Below, piece after piece: positions 1 to 6,189 of a stretch of DNA of 6,244 nucleotides. Each line of letters opens with the position of its first letter. Within the stretch, counting starts at the first letter, position 1. This DNA is from Paracoccaceae bacterium (GTDB lineage: Bacteria; Pseudomonadota; Alphaproteobacteria; Rhodobacterales; Rhodobacteraceae): assembly GCA_011523445.1 (NCBI GenBank), contig WTGT01000097.1, forward strand, positions 1-6,244. The letters run 5' to 3'. The notes under the pieces are model-generated. The model did not search any database. It saw nothing but the letters and a program-made list of their open reading frames with translations, and had not been told where the DNA came from. Position numbers and translations under genes: made by a program.

Positions 1-260
1 GGGATAAACCTTCTCCCACAATTACTACCCAGTTTACAGGATTTGGAAATGGCCGGTTTGGCCATCCTGAACAGGATCGGGCCTTATCATTGCGGGAAGG
101 TGCTATGTTACAGGGGTTTCCAAAGGAATATCAATTCACCAAAGCAGGTGAAAAAATAAACGTCAGAAGTGTTGCTAGGATGATAGGCAATGCTGTACCC
201 GTTAAACTTGCAAAAGTGATTGGTCGTTCAATCAAAGAGCATCTTCCGGCTTATTCCTGA
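1..260 (+). CDS. DNA (cytosine-5) methyltransferase, C-terminal end (partial)
   Basis: This is the last 85 codons of a C5-cytosine DNA methyltransferase, read from base 3 to the TGA at 258-260; the start lies outside the window. The enzyme family transfers a methyl group from S-adenosylmethionine to carbon 5 of cytosine in a specific DNA site. Seen here are DKPSPTITT (the proline/threonine stretch after the target-recognition domain), then HPEQDRALSLREGAMLQGFP (conserved motif IX, with the typical R-x-L-S-x-R-E-x-x-x-L-Q-x-F-P pattern) and IGNAVPVKLAKVIG (motif X). The catalytic Pro-Cys and the recognition domain are upstream and cannot be judged. Only 35 bases separate its stop from the ATPase-nuclease gene on the same strand, so the two are probably one operon. 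The inferred role is the protective methylase of a restriction-modification pair. The family call is secure; the DNA site it recognises is unknown. Confidence 0.93.
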   Translation, partial: DKPSPTITTQFTGFGNGRFGHPEQDRALSLREGAMLQGFPKEYQFTKAGEKINVRSVARMIGNAVPVKLAKVIGRSIKEHLPAYS

Positions 261-295
261 GCCAATTTTAGAATTTCCTTCCTAGGTAAGATTTA

Positions 296-2269
296 ATGAC
301 GGACGAAGAACCATTTGAGATGACACTCAGCCTTAACGTGCTGGAGCATCTGGGTATTAATCTTTACAGCAATGTACCATCAGTTCTTTCTGAGATTGTT
401 GCCAATGCTTGGGATGCTGATGCAGAAAGGGTTGATATAGTTTTTGACAAGGATGAAGATACCATCACGATTCAGGATGATGGTACGGGGATGACCCGAA
501 AAGAAATCAATGAGCGATTTCTTCGTGTAGGTTACAAGCGAAGAGATATCCAAGGTGGGCTTACAAAGGCGAAGAATCGTTTGCCAATGGGAAGAAAGGG
601 CATCGGGAAACTGTCTTTATTTTCAATCGCAGGAATTGTGGAAGTTTTTACGAATAAAGATGGAGAAAAAAACGGCTTTCGAATGAACAGAAGGGAAATC
701 CGAGATGCAATACAGCATAAAGAAGCAGGTACAAACTCTTATAAACCAGAAGAACTACCTACTGAAGAAATGGAATTTAGACAGGGTACAAAAATCATCC
801 TCAAAGACTTAAAACGAAAACAAACCATAGGTACCAGTAAAGCACTTCGAAAACGTATCGCACGACGTTTTTCAATAATTGGGCCCAAACATCAGTTTGA
901 GGTTTTTGTCAATGCAGAAAAAATAACACCATCAGACCGTGATTACTATAAGAAAATACAATTTCTTTGGACCTATGGTGATCAGTTGGAAATAGAAAAA
1001 TCATGTGAAAACCTTGCACGTGCAGTTGAAAAAAGACCTGAGAATAAAATCAATAAACAGGTGATAACCGGATGGCTTGGAACAGTTAAAGAATCAGCAC
1101 ATGTTCGTGATAAAACAGATAATTTAAACCGTATTGCTATTTTTGTACGTGGTAAAATGGCACAGGAAAATATTCTTGGTGATTTCAGTGAATATGGTGT
1201 TTATGCCTCCTATCTAATTGGAGAATTGCGGGTAGATGGGTTTGATGAGGATGAAAAGGAAGATGCTGCAACTAGCAATAGACAACATTTAGTTGAAGAT
1301 GACGAAAGGTATATTGAACTTAAGGAATTCATACGGAAAGAACTCAAGCATATACAAAGTCAATGGGGTGTATGGCGAAATGAACTTGGTGCAAAGAGAG
1401 CACTTGAAATACCTGAGTTATCAAATTGGATTAATGCCTTACCTAATGCACAAAGAAATAGTGCTAAAAAATGGCTTGGTCGGCTTTACAGATTAAAAAC
1501 CGATACCCCAGAGGAGCGAAATCTATTACTAAAACATTCTGTATTTGCTTATGAGTTTTTTCATGCTACTCAAAATTTAGCCTCTCTAGAAAAAATTGAT
1601 GATCACAACCTAAAGACTGTGTTAGAGATTATTCAGGAATTGGACAGCCTGGAAGAATGTTTGTATGGTCAGATTGTTTCGCAACGTATTGAGGTCATTC
1701 AAGCATTGCAGGCAAAGGTTGATGACGATGAAAAAGAAAAAGTGATTCAGGAATATCTTTTTGATCATCTTTGGCTACTTGATCCGCAGTGGGAACGGGT
1801 GGAGAGTGAAATATTTATGGAACAAAGAGTCGATCGTTTGTTTGATGATCTTAAGTTAAATGACCTTACTGATAAAGAGAGAAAAGGCCGGCTAGATATA
1901 AAATACCGTAAATCATCTGGTAAACATATAATTGTAGAACTGAAAAAACCGGGCAGAGCTATAAAAATCACCGAAACTTATGAACAGGTAGGTAAGTACT
2001 TAAGTGGGATGGAAAAAATACTTGATAGCCAAGGCATTGAGGAACCCATTGAAATTATTCTTGTAGTTGGTAATTCACCCCAAGGTTGGAAAAATAGAGA
2101 CGAGAGAAGAAGATTCGAAAATACTCTTAAGGAACACTACTACACTCGGATCGTATTTTACGATCATTTGCTAAGTAATGCATATAATTCTTATAAGGAT
2201 TATTTTGAGAAAAAGGAAAGTGTAAATCGTCTCCAGAAGGTGATTAAGGCAATCGAAGAATTAAAATAA
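296..2269 (+). CDS. MORC/MutL-like GHKL ATPase fused to PD-(D/E)XK nuclease-like domain (putative restriction protein)
   Basis: The 657-residue protein starts at ATG 296, with AGGTAAG at 284-290 as a modest ribosome site. Residues 1-115 are a GHKL ATP-binding fold: E33-x3-N37 (N box, E33 the likely general base), DDGTGM at 61-66, and GRKGIGKLSL at 99-108. GTKIILKDL (164-172) continues the fold. Residues about 255-340 resemble the S5-like transducer, with RIAIFVRGK from 279 and SNRQHLVEDD from 327, as in MORC-type proteins. A helical region follows to about 480. The C-terminus (about 483-650) looks like a PD-(D/E)XK nuclease: D534 in GRLDIKY, E548-L-K550 in VELKKP, and Q564 in YEQVGKY. No membrane segment or signal peptide is evident. 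Placement just after a C5 methyltransferase suggests an ATP-gated restriction subunit. GHKL ATPases of the MutL/MORC group are known in restriction-modification loci (Iyer, Abhiman and Aravind 2008, from memory). The ATPase call is firm, the nuclease call good, and the biological role inferred. Confidence 0.88.
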   Translation: MTDEEPFEMTLSLNVLEHLGINLYSNVPSVLSEIVANAWDADAERVDIVFDKDEDTITIQDDGTGMTRKEINERFLRVGYKRRDIQGGLTKAKNRLPMGRKGIGKLSLFSIAGIVEVFTNKDGEKNGFRMNRREIRDAIQHKEAGTNSYKPEELPTEEMEFRQGTKIILKDLKRKQTIGTSKALRKRIARRFSIIGPKHQFEVFVNAEKITPSDRDYYKKIQFLWTYGDQLEIEKSCENLARAVEKRPENKINKQVITGWLGTVKESAHVRDKTDNLNRIAIFVRGKMAQENILGDFSEYGVYASYLIGELRVDGFDEDEKEDAATSNRQHLVEDDERYIELKEFIRKELKHIQSQWGVWRNELGAKRALEIPELSNWINALPNAQRNSAKKWLGRLYRLKTDTPEERNLLLKHSVFAYEFFHATQNLASLEKIDDHNLKTVLEIIQELDSLEECLYGQIVSQRIEVIQALQAKVDDDEKEKVIQEYLFDHLWLLDPQWERVESEIFMEQRVDRLFDDLKLNDLTDKERKGRLDIKYRKSSGKHIIVELKKPGRAIKITETYEQVGKYLSGMEKILDSQGIEEPIEIILVVGNSPQGWKNRDERRRFENTLKEHYYTRIVFYDHLLSNAYNSYKDYFEKKESVNRLQKVIKAIEELK

Positions 2270-2292
2270 TCTTCTGTGAGATTGCAATTGTG

Positions 2293-3081
2293 CTATTTCA
2301 ACATTCGTAAAATTAGAGAAGCCCATTTTATCGAGTCAAAAACGAGTGGCTCAAATACCTTTTTTGAACCATGTGCGTCACTCATTCTGCTACGTAAAGT
2401 TTGCATCACATAAGCTCCCTGATTGAGGGAACCTCTTAGATTATCAACTAAACGGTTTGCATCTCTTTCATTCCACCCTAATTCAATCAATTCTTGTCTA
2501 AAATTTACTAATGTTCCTCTTGCATTAAGTGCAGTTCCATAACAGCTTTGAAATCCATGATTTGCCTGTCGTGTAATTTGATTTTCTTGATAAATCTCAT
2601 TGACAGCAGAATCTACTGCAGCACAAGCTGATGTAAGTGCCCCATCCAAATCTCCGTCACGTAATTTACTCGCTGCTTTAACCAGATCTTTACTCGCCGC
2701 TTCCGGGAGTACTTCCAACTCAGATATATCAAATAGGTTAATGGGTACAAGTTTCCTTTCTGTTAATTTCCAGCCAAGTCTTTCAAGGTCTTCGTCAAGT
2801 GTACTCGATCTAATTTCATTTTCTTCGTATATGATTTCAGCAAAACGAGTAAGCACCTTAAATTTTTCATCGGGAGAAAGGAGTTTTATCGTCCCATCCA
2901 ATGCTGTCATTAATTGCCCTTTTGTATTTCCCCCAACCGATTTCTGAACTAAATGTGAGAATTCAGTTATATCTATTCCTGCACGCCCAGAAATCTTTTT
3001 AATGCCAGTGAATGAATATTTATCTTCGAGAAATACTCTGATCACGCACCATGCTTGGTTTAAGGTTGTATTTGGTTCCAT
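2293..3081 (-). CDS. Abortive-infection family protein (Abi_C-like, probable HEPN-type RNase)
   Basis: The 262-residue protein runs from ATG at 3081-3079 to TAG at 2295-2293. A TTG one codon upstream (3084) is possible but sits only 2 nt from the GGAGGT ribosome site, whereas the ATG has 5 nt. The C-terminal half, from about residue 128, has the pattern of the abortive-infection C-terminal family: a run of helices with KLRDGDLDGALTSACAAVDS (charged, then Ala-rich) and the end motif TLRSRMSDAHG. In that motif R232-x4-H237 (or R230-x6-H237) fits the R-x4-6-H signature of HEPN ribonucleases. The N-terminal 110 residues are helical, with KGQLMTALDG and a conserved-looking LERLGW, and I cannot assign them. 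In this family infection sensing is thought to unleash RNA cleavage that stops growth. Convergent with the ATPase-nuclease gene (23 bp between stops) and divergent from the small 3255 gene, it has its own promoter region. Function is inferred from family resemblance; activity is not shown. Confidence 0.78.
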   Translation of the reverse strand: MEPNTTLNQAWCVIRVFLEDKYSFTGIKKISGRAGIDITEFSHLVQKSVGGNTKGQLMTALDGTIKLLSPDEKFKVLTRFAEIIYEENEIRSSTLDEDLERLGWKLTERKLVPINLFDISELEVLPEAASKDLVKAASKLRDGDLDGALTSACAAVDSAVNEIYQENQITRQANHGFQSCYGTALNARGTLVNFRQELIELGWNERDANRLVDNLRGSLNQGAYVMQTLRSRMSDAHGSKKVFEPLVFDSIKWASLILRMLK

Positions 3082-3086
3082 CAATT

Positions 3087-3092
3087 ACCTCC
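3087..3092 (-). promoter_or_regulatory. Shine-Dalgarno site for the Abi-like gene
   Basis: On the - strand this reads GGAGGT, a near-perfect ribosome site. It lies 5 nt before ATG at 3081 but only 2 nt before the in-frame TTG at 3084. This spacing is the reason for choosing ATG 3081 as the start. Confidence 0.8.
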
Positions 3093-3254
3093 ATTACATT
3101 CACTTAGGAAAAAATAGAATATGGATATATTTCTTTGGCTAGAATTTGAAATAAATTGATCCTGGAATCGAGATCCAAATGGCTCAGCTATTTCAAGTTT
3201 ATGCAAAACTATGTTAATGAGTTCATAAAATTAGTTTAGAACGGATAACGAAAT

Positions 3255-3503
3255 ATGAGTTCTGAAAATTGTAGAATAGGTATGGCGACGGATGTCGAAG
3301 CACGTATAAGTGAACTAAAAAATGCAGGGACGATTCCACAAAAGGCAATATATTATGTTCTTGCATCGGGTTTGACGTATAAAGAGGCAAACGAAATGGA
3401 GAAAGAATTCCGTGAATTATGCGGACCACATTGTCAAGGTCATCCTGGAGGTGGGTTTAAGTCTGGTCGGGTATGGAGTATTTACAGAGCAAACTGGATT
3501 TGA
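3255..3503 (+). CDS. Small GIY-YIG-like protein (minimal or N-terminally truncated)
   Basis: This 82-residue protein starts at ATG 3255; an in-frame TAA at 3246-3248 excludes any upstream extension. The ribosome site is weak (GGA at 3243-3245). It resembles the later part of a GIY-YIG nuclease domain: C-R-I-G at 6-9 in place of YIG, a helix with R17 (candidate catalytic Arg), the stretch YYVLASGLTYKEANEMEKEF with E49 as candidate metal-binding Glu, then GPHCQGHPGG (57-66) and VWSIYRANW (73-81). The usual first strand carrying GIY is absent, so it may be a compact variant, a remnant, or a different family with a similar pattern. Conserved-looking Cys6, Cys56, His59, Cys60 and His63 could instead bind metal. 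It is divergent from the Abi-like gene across a 173-bp gap and may share its regulatory region. That it is a real gene is likely, given its good internal pattern; the function is uncertain. Confidence 0.6.
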   Translation: MSSENCRIGMATDVEARISELKNAGTIPQKAIYYVLASGLTYKEANEMEKEFRELCGPHCQGHPGGGFKSGRVWSIYRANWI

Positions 3504-3520
3504 AATCAATTCAATACCAT

Positions 3521-3542
3521 AAAAGAACCGTTATCGGTTTCT
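3521..3542 (-). terminator. Probable rho-independent terminator of the - strand operon
   Basis: On the - strand this reads AGAAACCG-ATAA-CGGTTCT followed by TTT. The stem is AACCG/CGGTT (3526-3530 with 3535-3539), extended by G-C and A-T pairs past a one-base bulge, with a 4-nt loop and a short T tract (3521-3524). It lies about 120 bp beyond the stop at 3666 of the last - strand reading frame. The stem is short, so strength is doubtful. On the + strand it has no T run and would serve the 3255 gene poorly. Confidence 0.5.
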
Positions 3543-3544
3543 AT

Positions 3545-3565
3545 CCTGATGGTTATGACATCAGG
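3545..3565. repeat. Perfect 7-bp inverted repeat (hairpin)
   Basis: CCTGATG (3545-3551) and CATCAGG (3559-3565) are exact reverse complements around a 7-nt loop, GTTATGA. It lies directly before the terminator hairpin when read on the - strand, giving two hairpins in tandem. No T tract follows on either strand, so alone it is not a classical terminator. It could stabilise the 3' end of the - strand message or be a protein-binding site. Confidence 0.55.
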
Positions 3566-3612
3566 CAAATGGAGAATTCTGATATAACACTGCTATGCAC
3601 ATATCTGACTTA

Positions 3613-3625
3613 GTTGTGACACAAC
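3613..3625. repeat. 13-bp palindrome GTTGTG-A-CACAAC
   Basis: GTTGTG (3613-3618) and CACAAC (3620-3625) are perfect inverted half-sites with a one-base centre, in non-coding DNA. The size and symmetry fit a dimeric protein's binding site. The flanking 8-mer AGTTGTGA occurs again at 6149-6156, on the other side of the integrase block. Function is unknown. Confidence 0.4.
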
Positions 3626-3665
3626 CTGAAGAAGCAATTTTAGGCCCAAATAAATTTTTTCTACA

Positions 3666-4436
3666 TCAGTGATAAATTCCTGCACCTTTGGGTAGTTGGG
3701 ATGGTTTATGTGTGTTCATTCTCGTCAATGTTTTTTCGGGTAAATTGTAAAAAGGGATAATTATCTCCAGTGAAGAACCTGTTTCAACAAAAGATCTGAA
3801 TTTACTCACATCCAGTTGTTCCTGCTGCAAAGGCAACATTTGAAACATAACCTGGATCAGGGCAATGGCTGCAATGCGGGCAGTATTTGTCTTCTCTTTG
3901 GATCCATTGTTCTGGCTTTCCTGTGAGTTTATTTCCGACAGTGCAACTTTCAGTACATTGTAGGTTTCACCATCAAGTTCCTTTCCTTGTACTATCTGAA
4001 CTCTTGCCAGAGGCAATTCATTTATCTTGACCAAACCGGTAAATGCATTTTCCGAACCTGATGTGGTTGCCTGAAAATCAACGGAAACTTCATCCCTTGT
4101 TAGTATTACCCAGAGATTGTTTTCAAAAGACCATTCATCATCTAGGTATTTACGAACTCCACCAAGTTTCAGACCCTTGATTGTTCCCGTGTAAGTATTG
4201 TCTGGTTCCCACCAATCAAATGGCATTCCAGTTATCTTTATGGTTTGTAGGGGTATGGTCCCTTTTGAATGTAAATGGAAGGCATCAAACCCCATCAGCA
4301 GATCATCTTCATCAATTTGAAAGGTTTCGCTGCAATGGGTATTGCCCCTACAACCTAGTAAGATGTCCTGACCGGATAATAACAACCCCTTGTTGTCATC
4401 TCCCAATATCCTGAATTGATCAATGAAGACTCTCAA
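3666..4436 (-). CDS. Hypothetical protein; probably the distal part of an interrupted exported-protein gene
   Basis: The open frame gives 256 residues if translation begins at TTG 4436-4434, ending at TGA 3668-3666. I do not recognise the family. The sequence alternates hydrophobic and polar residues as in beta-rich proteins. It has a C-x5-C pair (C29, C35 in GCRGNTHC) suited to a disulfide in an exported protein, a WW pair near residue 75, an Asn/Ser/Lys-rich linker around 172-182, and a hydrophobic helix about 185-205 (ARIAAIALIQVMFQMLP). The start is poor: GAGG at 4442-4439 is only 2 nt from the TTG, and the first in-frame ATG is 47 codons inside. The same frame continues upstream through one TGA (4448-4446) into the signal-peptide frame, so this is best read as the rest of that protein. 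If TTG initiation works, the product would lack a signal peptide. Confidence 0.5.
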   Translation of the reverse strand: MRVFIDQFRILGDDNKGLLLSGQDILLGCRGNTHCSETFQIDEDDLLMGFDAFHLHSKGTIPLQTIKITGMPFDWWEPDNTYTGTIKGLKLGGVRKYLDDEWSFENNLWVILTRDEVSVDFQATTSGSENAFTGLVKINELPLARVQIVQGKELDGETYNVLKVALSEINSQESQNNGSKEKTNTARIAAIALIQVMFQMLPLQQEQLDVSKFRSFVETGSSLEIIIPFYNLPEKTLTRMNTHKPSQLPKGAGIYH

Positions 4437-4445
4437 CCCCTCTAT

Positions 4446-4715
4446 TCAGTGAATACCATCTACACCTGTTTCTGCATATAGTTTCCGGATAACAATATTG
4501 GCCTTATCGATTACCTTTGTTTGATCAAGGTAGAATTCTACCCCTCCCAGATTGAAACCCCACTCGGCCCGGCTGTAACCGGGCCGAGGTAAAAAGGATT
4601 CCTTCAGTTGATAAAGATCCATGGATGAATGATACATGGCTGCCTTCACTGGTAAGACCTGCAAGGTACACAGAATACATACAGCAATCATTCGCCAAAC
4701 TCTGTTATTGATCAT
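4446..4715 (-). CDS. Exported protein with Sec signal peptide (truncated by in-frame stop)
   Basis: This 89-residue frame runs from ATG 4715-4713 to TGA 4448-4446. Residues 1-8 (MINNRVWR) are basic, 9-21 (MIAVCILCTLQVL) are hydrophobic, and PVKA-A gives a type I signal peptidase site after about residue 25. Neither Cys sits in a lipobox, so it is not a lipoprotein by sequence. The mature part (about 64 residues) contains YSRAEWGFNLGGVEFYLDQ and no family I recognise. Its ATG overlaps the integrase stop as ATGA, so it is probably translated by coupling to the integrase, helped by an AGG 9 nt upstream. The frame reopens after the stop for 259 codons, which suggests this is the front of a longer protein. 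An exported protein tightly coupled to an integrase is an unusual pairing. Confidence 0.6.
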   Translation of the reverse strand: MINNRVWRMIAVCILCTLQVLPVKAAMYHSSMDLYQLKESFLPRPGYSRAEWGFNLGGVEFYLDQTKVIDKANIVIRKLYAETGVDGIH

Positions 4716-6067
4716 GGTTCAAAACCTGTCAGTTCGTTAAAGTCCGGGTCGGGCAGGGCCCAGGGATCTTCATGTCTCAAATCGTTTTTCTGAACCTGCA
4801 ACTTTTTGGACTTCCAGACCTCCCTGGTTCTTGCCAGGGCATTTTCTTCAGGCTTTGGAAACCAGCGATTGCTTTTTCTTTTCCGGCTGTATCTGGAATA
4901 TTTGCCACCATACCCTCTCATTGTCCTGATTGATGTATGACCACTCAGGGTACCAACTTCCTCGGGTGGCAATGATTTCCTGGCTTCATCAATGAAGGCA
5001 TGCCGCAGGGTATGAAACGTTATCCTGTCCCTCCTGTCCGGAAAAACAAGTTGGGAGGCTTTTCCAAGATTTCTTGTACCATAATTAGTGAGGACGCGTT
5101 TCTGTATTCTTGAGAACATTCCTTTCCTGATGCAGGATGTCAACAGGATGGTTTTCAAATCATCCCTAGCTATTCCCTCAAGTCTTTGAACCCGGGTCTC
5201 ATTGTTTATCAATTTGGAAGAATTCCTGGTCTTGGAAGTTAATATGTGCAAAACGAGACCATTATCTCCATCTTTACCTGAATGGGACTCGATGATCTCG
5301 TCTAGGGTTTTGTCAAAACCTTCAAGCCAGTCAGTCGATACTTCCTGATCGGGAGCAATATTATTCTTCAGGAAATAACTAGGTCCTAGAAAAGAAAACA
5401 CTTCTTTGCCGTTCTTGTTGTCAACAACCTTGCAGTTGAACAGTTCACTTGATCTCATACCGGTCAACCAGATTGTACGTGCCAGTAATCTGACTATTCC
5501 AGGGCTGTTGATTCCCATGGCAAGCAGGGTACAGAGTCCCTCCATCTCGGTACCGGGCTCCAACCTGTCCAGAATCTTCTCCAGATCTTTCCTATTGATG
5601 GGTTCCCAGTTTTTCTTTGGAGGCTTTCTTTTGGTTGGGCTGAATATCTGATCGCTGATACCGGTGGCCATAAAATGTATGTCAGGGGTAAGTAGCAATG
5701 GATAATGGGATTTAAGCGGTGCCGATACCTTGTCTATGATTACCCATCCCTTGATCTTCAAATCTGCTAATGTGATACTGGCCAAGGCTTCATGAAGCAG
5801 GCGAAGGTCTGTCCAATGGGCTGTCACGAACCATTCGGGAAGATCACTTAATTCGGTAATCGTGGACCCGAAATCCACCCTGTTGCCGGTCTTTGTTACT
5901 TCTTCCCTCATACCGAGGGATCGGGCCAGAACATCCCTGATTGTTTTTCGTTCCTTTACTGTGGTGTTCTTGTTGAGATAAATCGACCGAATTGCCAATT
6001 GATCCAGAATATCATCCGGCTTCGGCATTTTCCCTGAGTAGCTGACCCTTTGGTTTGTTTTCAGCAC
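4712..6067 (-). CDS. Tyrosine recombinase / site-specific integrase
   Basis: The 451-residue protein starts at GTG 6067-6065, with GGAAG 3 nt upstream. The catalytic domain is complete: R205 in LTGMRSSEL, K279 in TSKTRNS as the likely beta-hairpin Lys, H352-T-L-R355 in TFHTLRHAF, H377 in SGHTS, and Y386 in MRGYGGKY as the nucleophile nine residues after H377. It would cut and rejoin DNA through a 3'-phosphotyrosine at specific sites, as integrases of phages and islands do. Residues 1-160 should bind arm or core DNA but match no family I can name. About 65 residues after the Tyr form a basic tail rich in Lys/Arg. The stop overlaps the next gene by ATGA. The frame is open for 35 codons upstream of the GTG without a canonical start, so the true N-terminus is uncertain. 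The base composition is more G+C-rich than that of the defence genes. Its substrate, excision partner and att sites are not known. Confidence 0.9.
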   Translation of the reverse strand: MLKTNQRVSYSGKMPKPDDILDQLAIRSIYLNKNTTVKERKTIRDVLARSLGMREEVTKTGNRVDFGSTITELSDLPEWFVTAHWTDLRLLHEALASITLADLKIKGWVIIDKVSAPLKSHYPLLLTPDIHFMATGISDQIFSPTKRKPPKKNWEPINRKDLEKILDRLEPGTEMEGLCTLLAMGINSPGIVRLLARTIWLTGMRSSELFNCKVVDNKNGKEVFSFLGPSYFLKNNIAPDQEVSTDWLEGFDKTLDEIIESHSGKDGDNGLVLHILTSKTRNSSKLINNETRVQRLEGIARDDLKTILLTSCIRKGMFSRIQKRVLTNYGTRNLGKASQLVFPDRRDRITFHTLRHAFIDEARKSLPPEEVGTLSGHTSIRTMRGYGGKYSRYSRKRKSNRWFPKPEENALARTREVWKSKKLQVQKNDLRHEDPWALPDPDFNELTGFEP

Positions 6068-6148
6068 TATCTTCCGGGTTAATTCGATGTGCTTGGCGGA
6101 GAGTTTGTTTCCAATTGTATTTGTAATGATCTTGCCCTCTCTAGTCCC

Positions 6149-6170
6149 AGTTGTGATAACTGCAACAACT
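6149..6170. repeat. 6-bp inverted repeat upstream of the integrase
   Basis: AGTTGT (6149-6154) and ACAACT (6165-6170) are inverted around GATAACTGCA, 82-103 bp upstream of the GTG start. It could be an operator for integrase control or a recombinase-binding site. It shares AGTTGTGA with 3612-3619. Six-base arms are short enough to arise by chance. Confidence 0.3.
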
Positions 6171-6189
6171 TACATTTGATTTTGGAACT

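Larger units (their letters stand above)
3666..4715 (-). pseudogene. Exported-protein gene interrupted by one in-frame TGA (composite of the two frames)
   Basis: From ATG 4715 to TGA 3668-3666 there are 350 codons in one frame. The only interruption is TGA at 4448-4446 (codon 90), between GVDGIH and IEGLRVFIDQF. No frameshift is needed to join the halves. The joined product would have a signal peptide (residues 1 to about 25) and about 320 mature residues, with matching strand-like patterns either side of the stop (VEFYLDQTKV before, LRVFIDQFRI after). One base change from CGA, GGA, TGG or TGC/TGT could have produced the TGA. Alternatives are a true pair of genes, stop-codon readthrough, or a sequencing error. 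Selenocysteine is unlikely because no SECIS-like stem is evident. The nonsense mutation is my preferred reading. Confidence 0.6.

Noticed and set aside
2268..2283. AATCT-TCTGTG-AGATT hairpin between the convergent ATPase-nuclease and Abi-like genes
   Set aside because: The stem is only 5 bp, AT-rich and lacks a T tract on either strand; too weak to call a terminator.
2600..2947. 115-codon open frame on the + strand inside the Abi-like gene
   Set aside because: It lies antisense to a gene with clear family motifs, is Ser-rich and low in complexity, and has no recognisable domain; it is a shadow frame.
3203..3231. Promoter for the small + strand gene, with TAAAAT at 3226-3231 as the -10
   Set aside because: The -10 matches 5 of 6 bases, but no acceptable -35 sits at the right spacing in this AT-rich spacer; not strong enough to annotate.
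3446..4448. Reassigned genetic code (TGA as a sense codon), prompted by the in-frame TGA at 4448-4446
   Set aside because: TGA ends the methyltransferase, the small 3255 gene and the integrase at sensible places, including an ATGA overlap, and readthrough gives no convincing extra protein. TGG is used freely for Trp.
4400..4448. Selenocysteine insertion at the TGA
   Set aside because: No convincing SECIS-like stem-loop follows the TGA. The nearby 10-bp palindrome ATTGATCAAT (4415-4424) is AT-rich with no loop and probably arose by chance.
5406..5651. 81-codon open frame on the + strand inside the integrase gene
   Set aside because: It is antisense to the conserved recombinase catalytic region and has no supporting motif.
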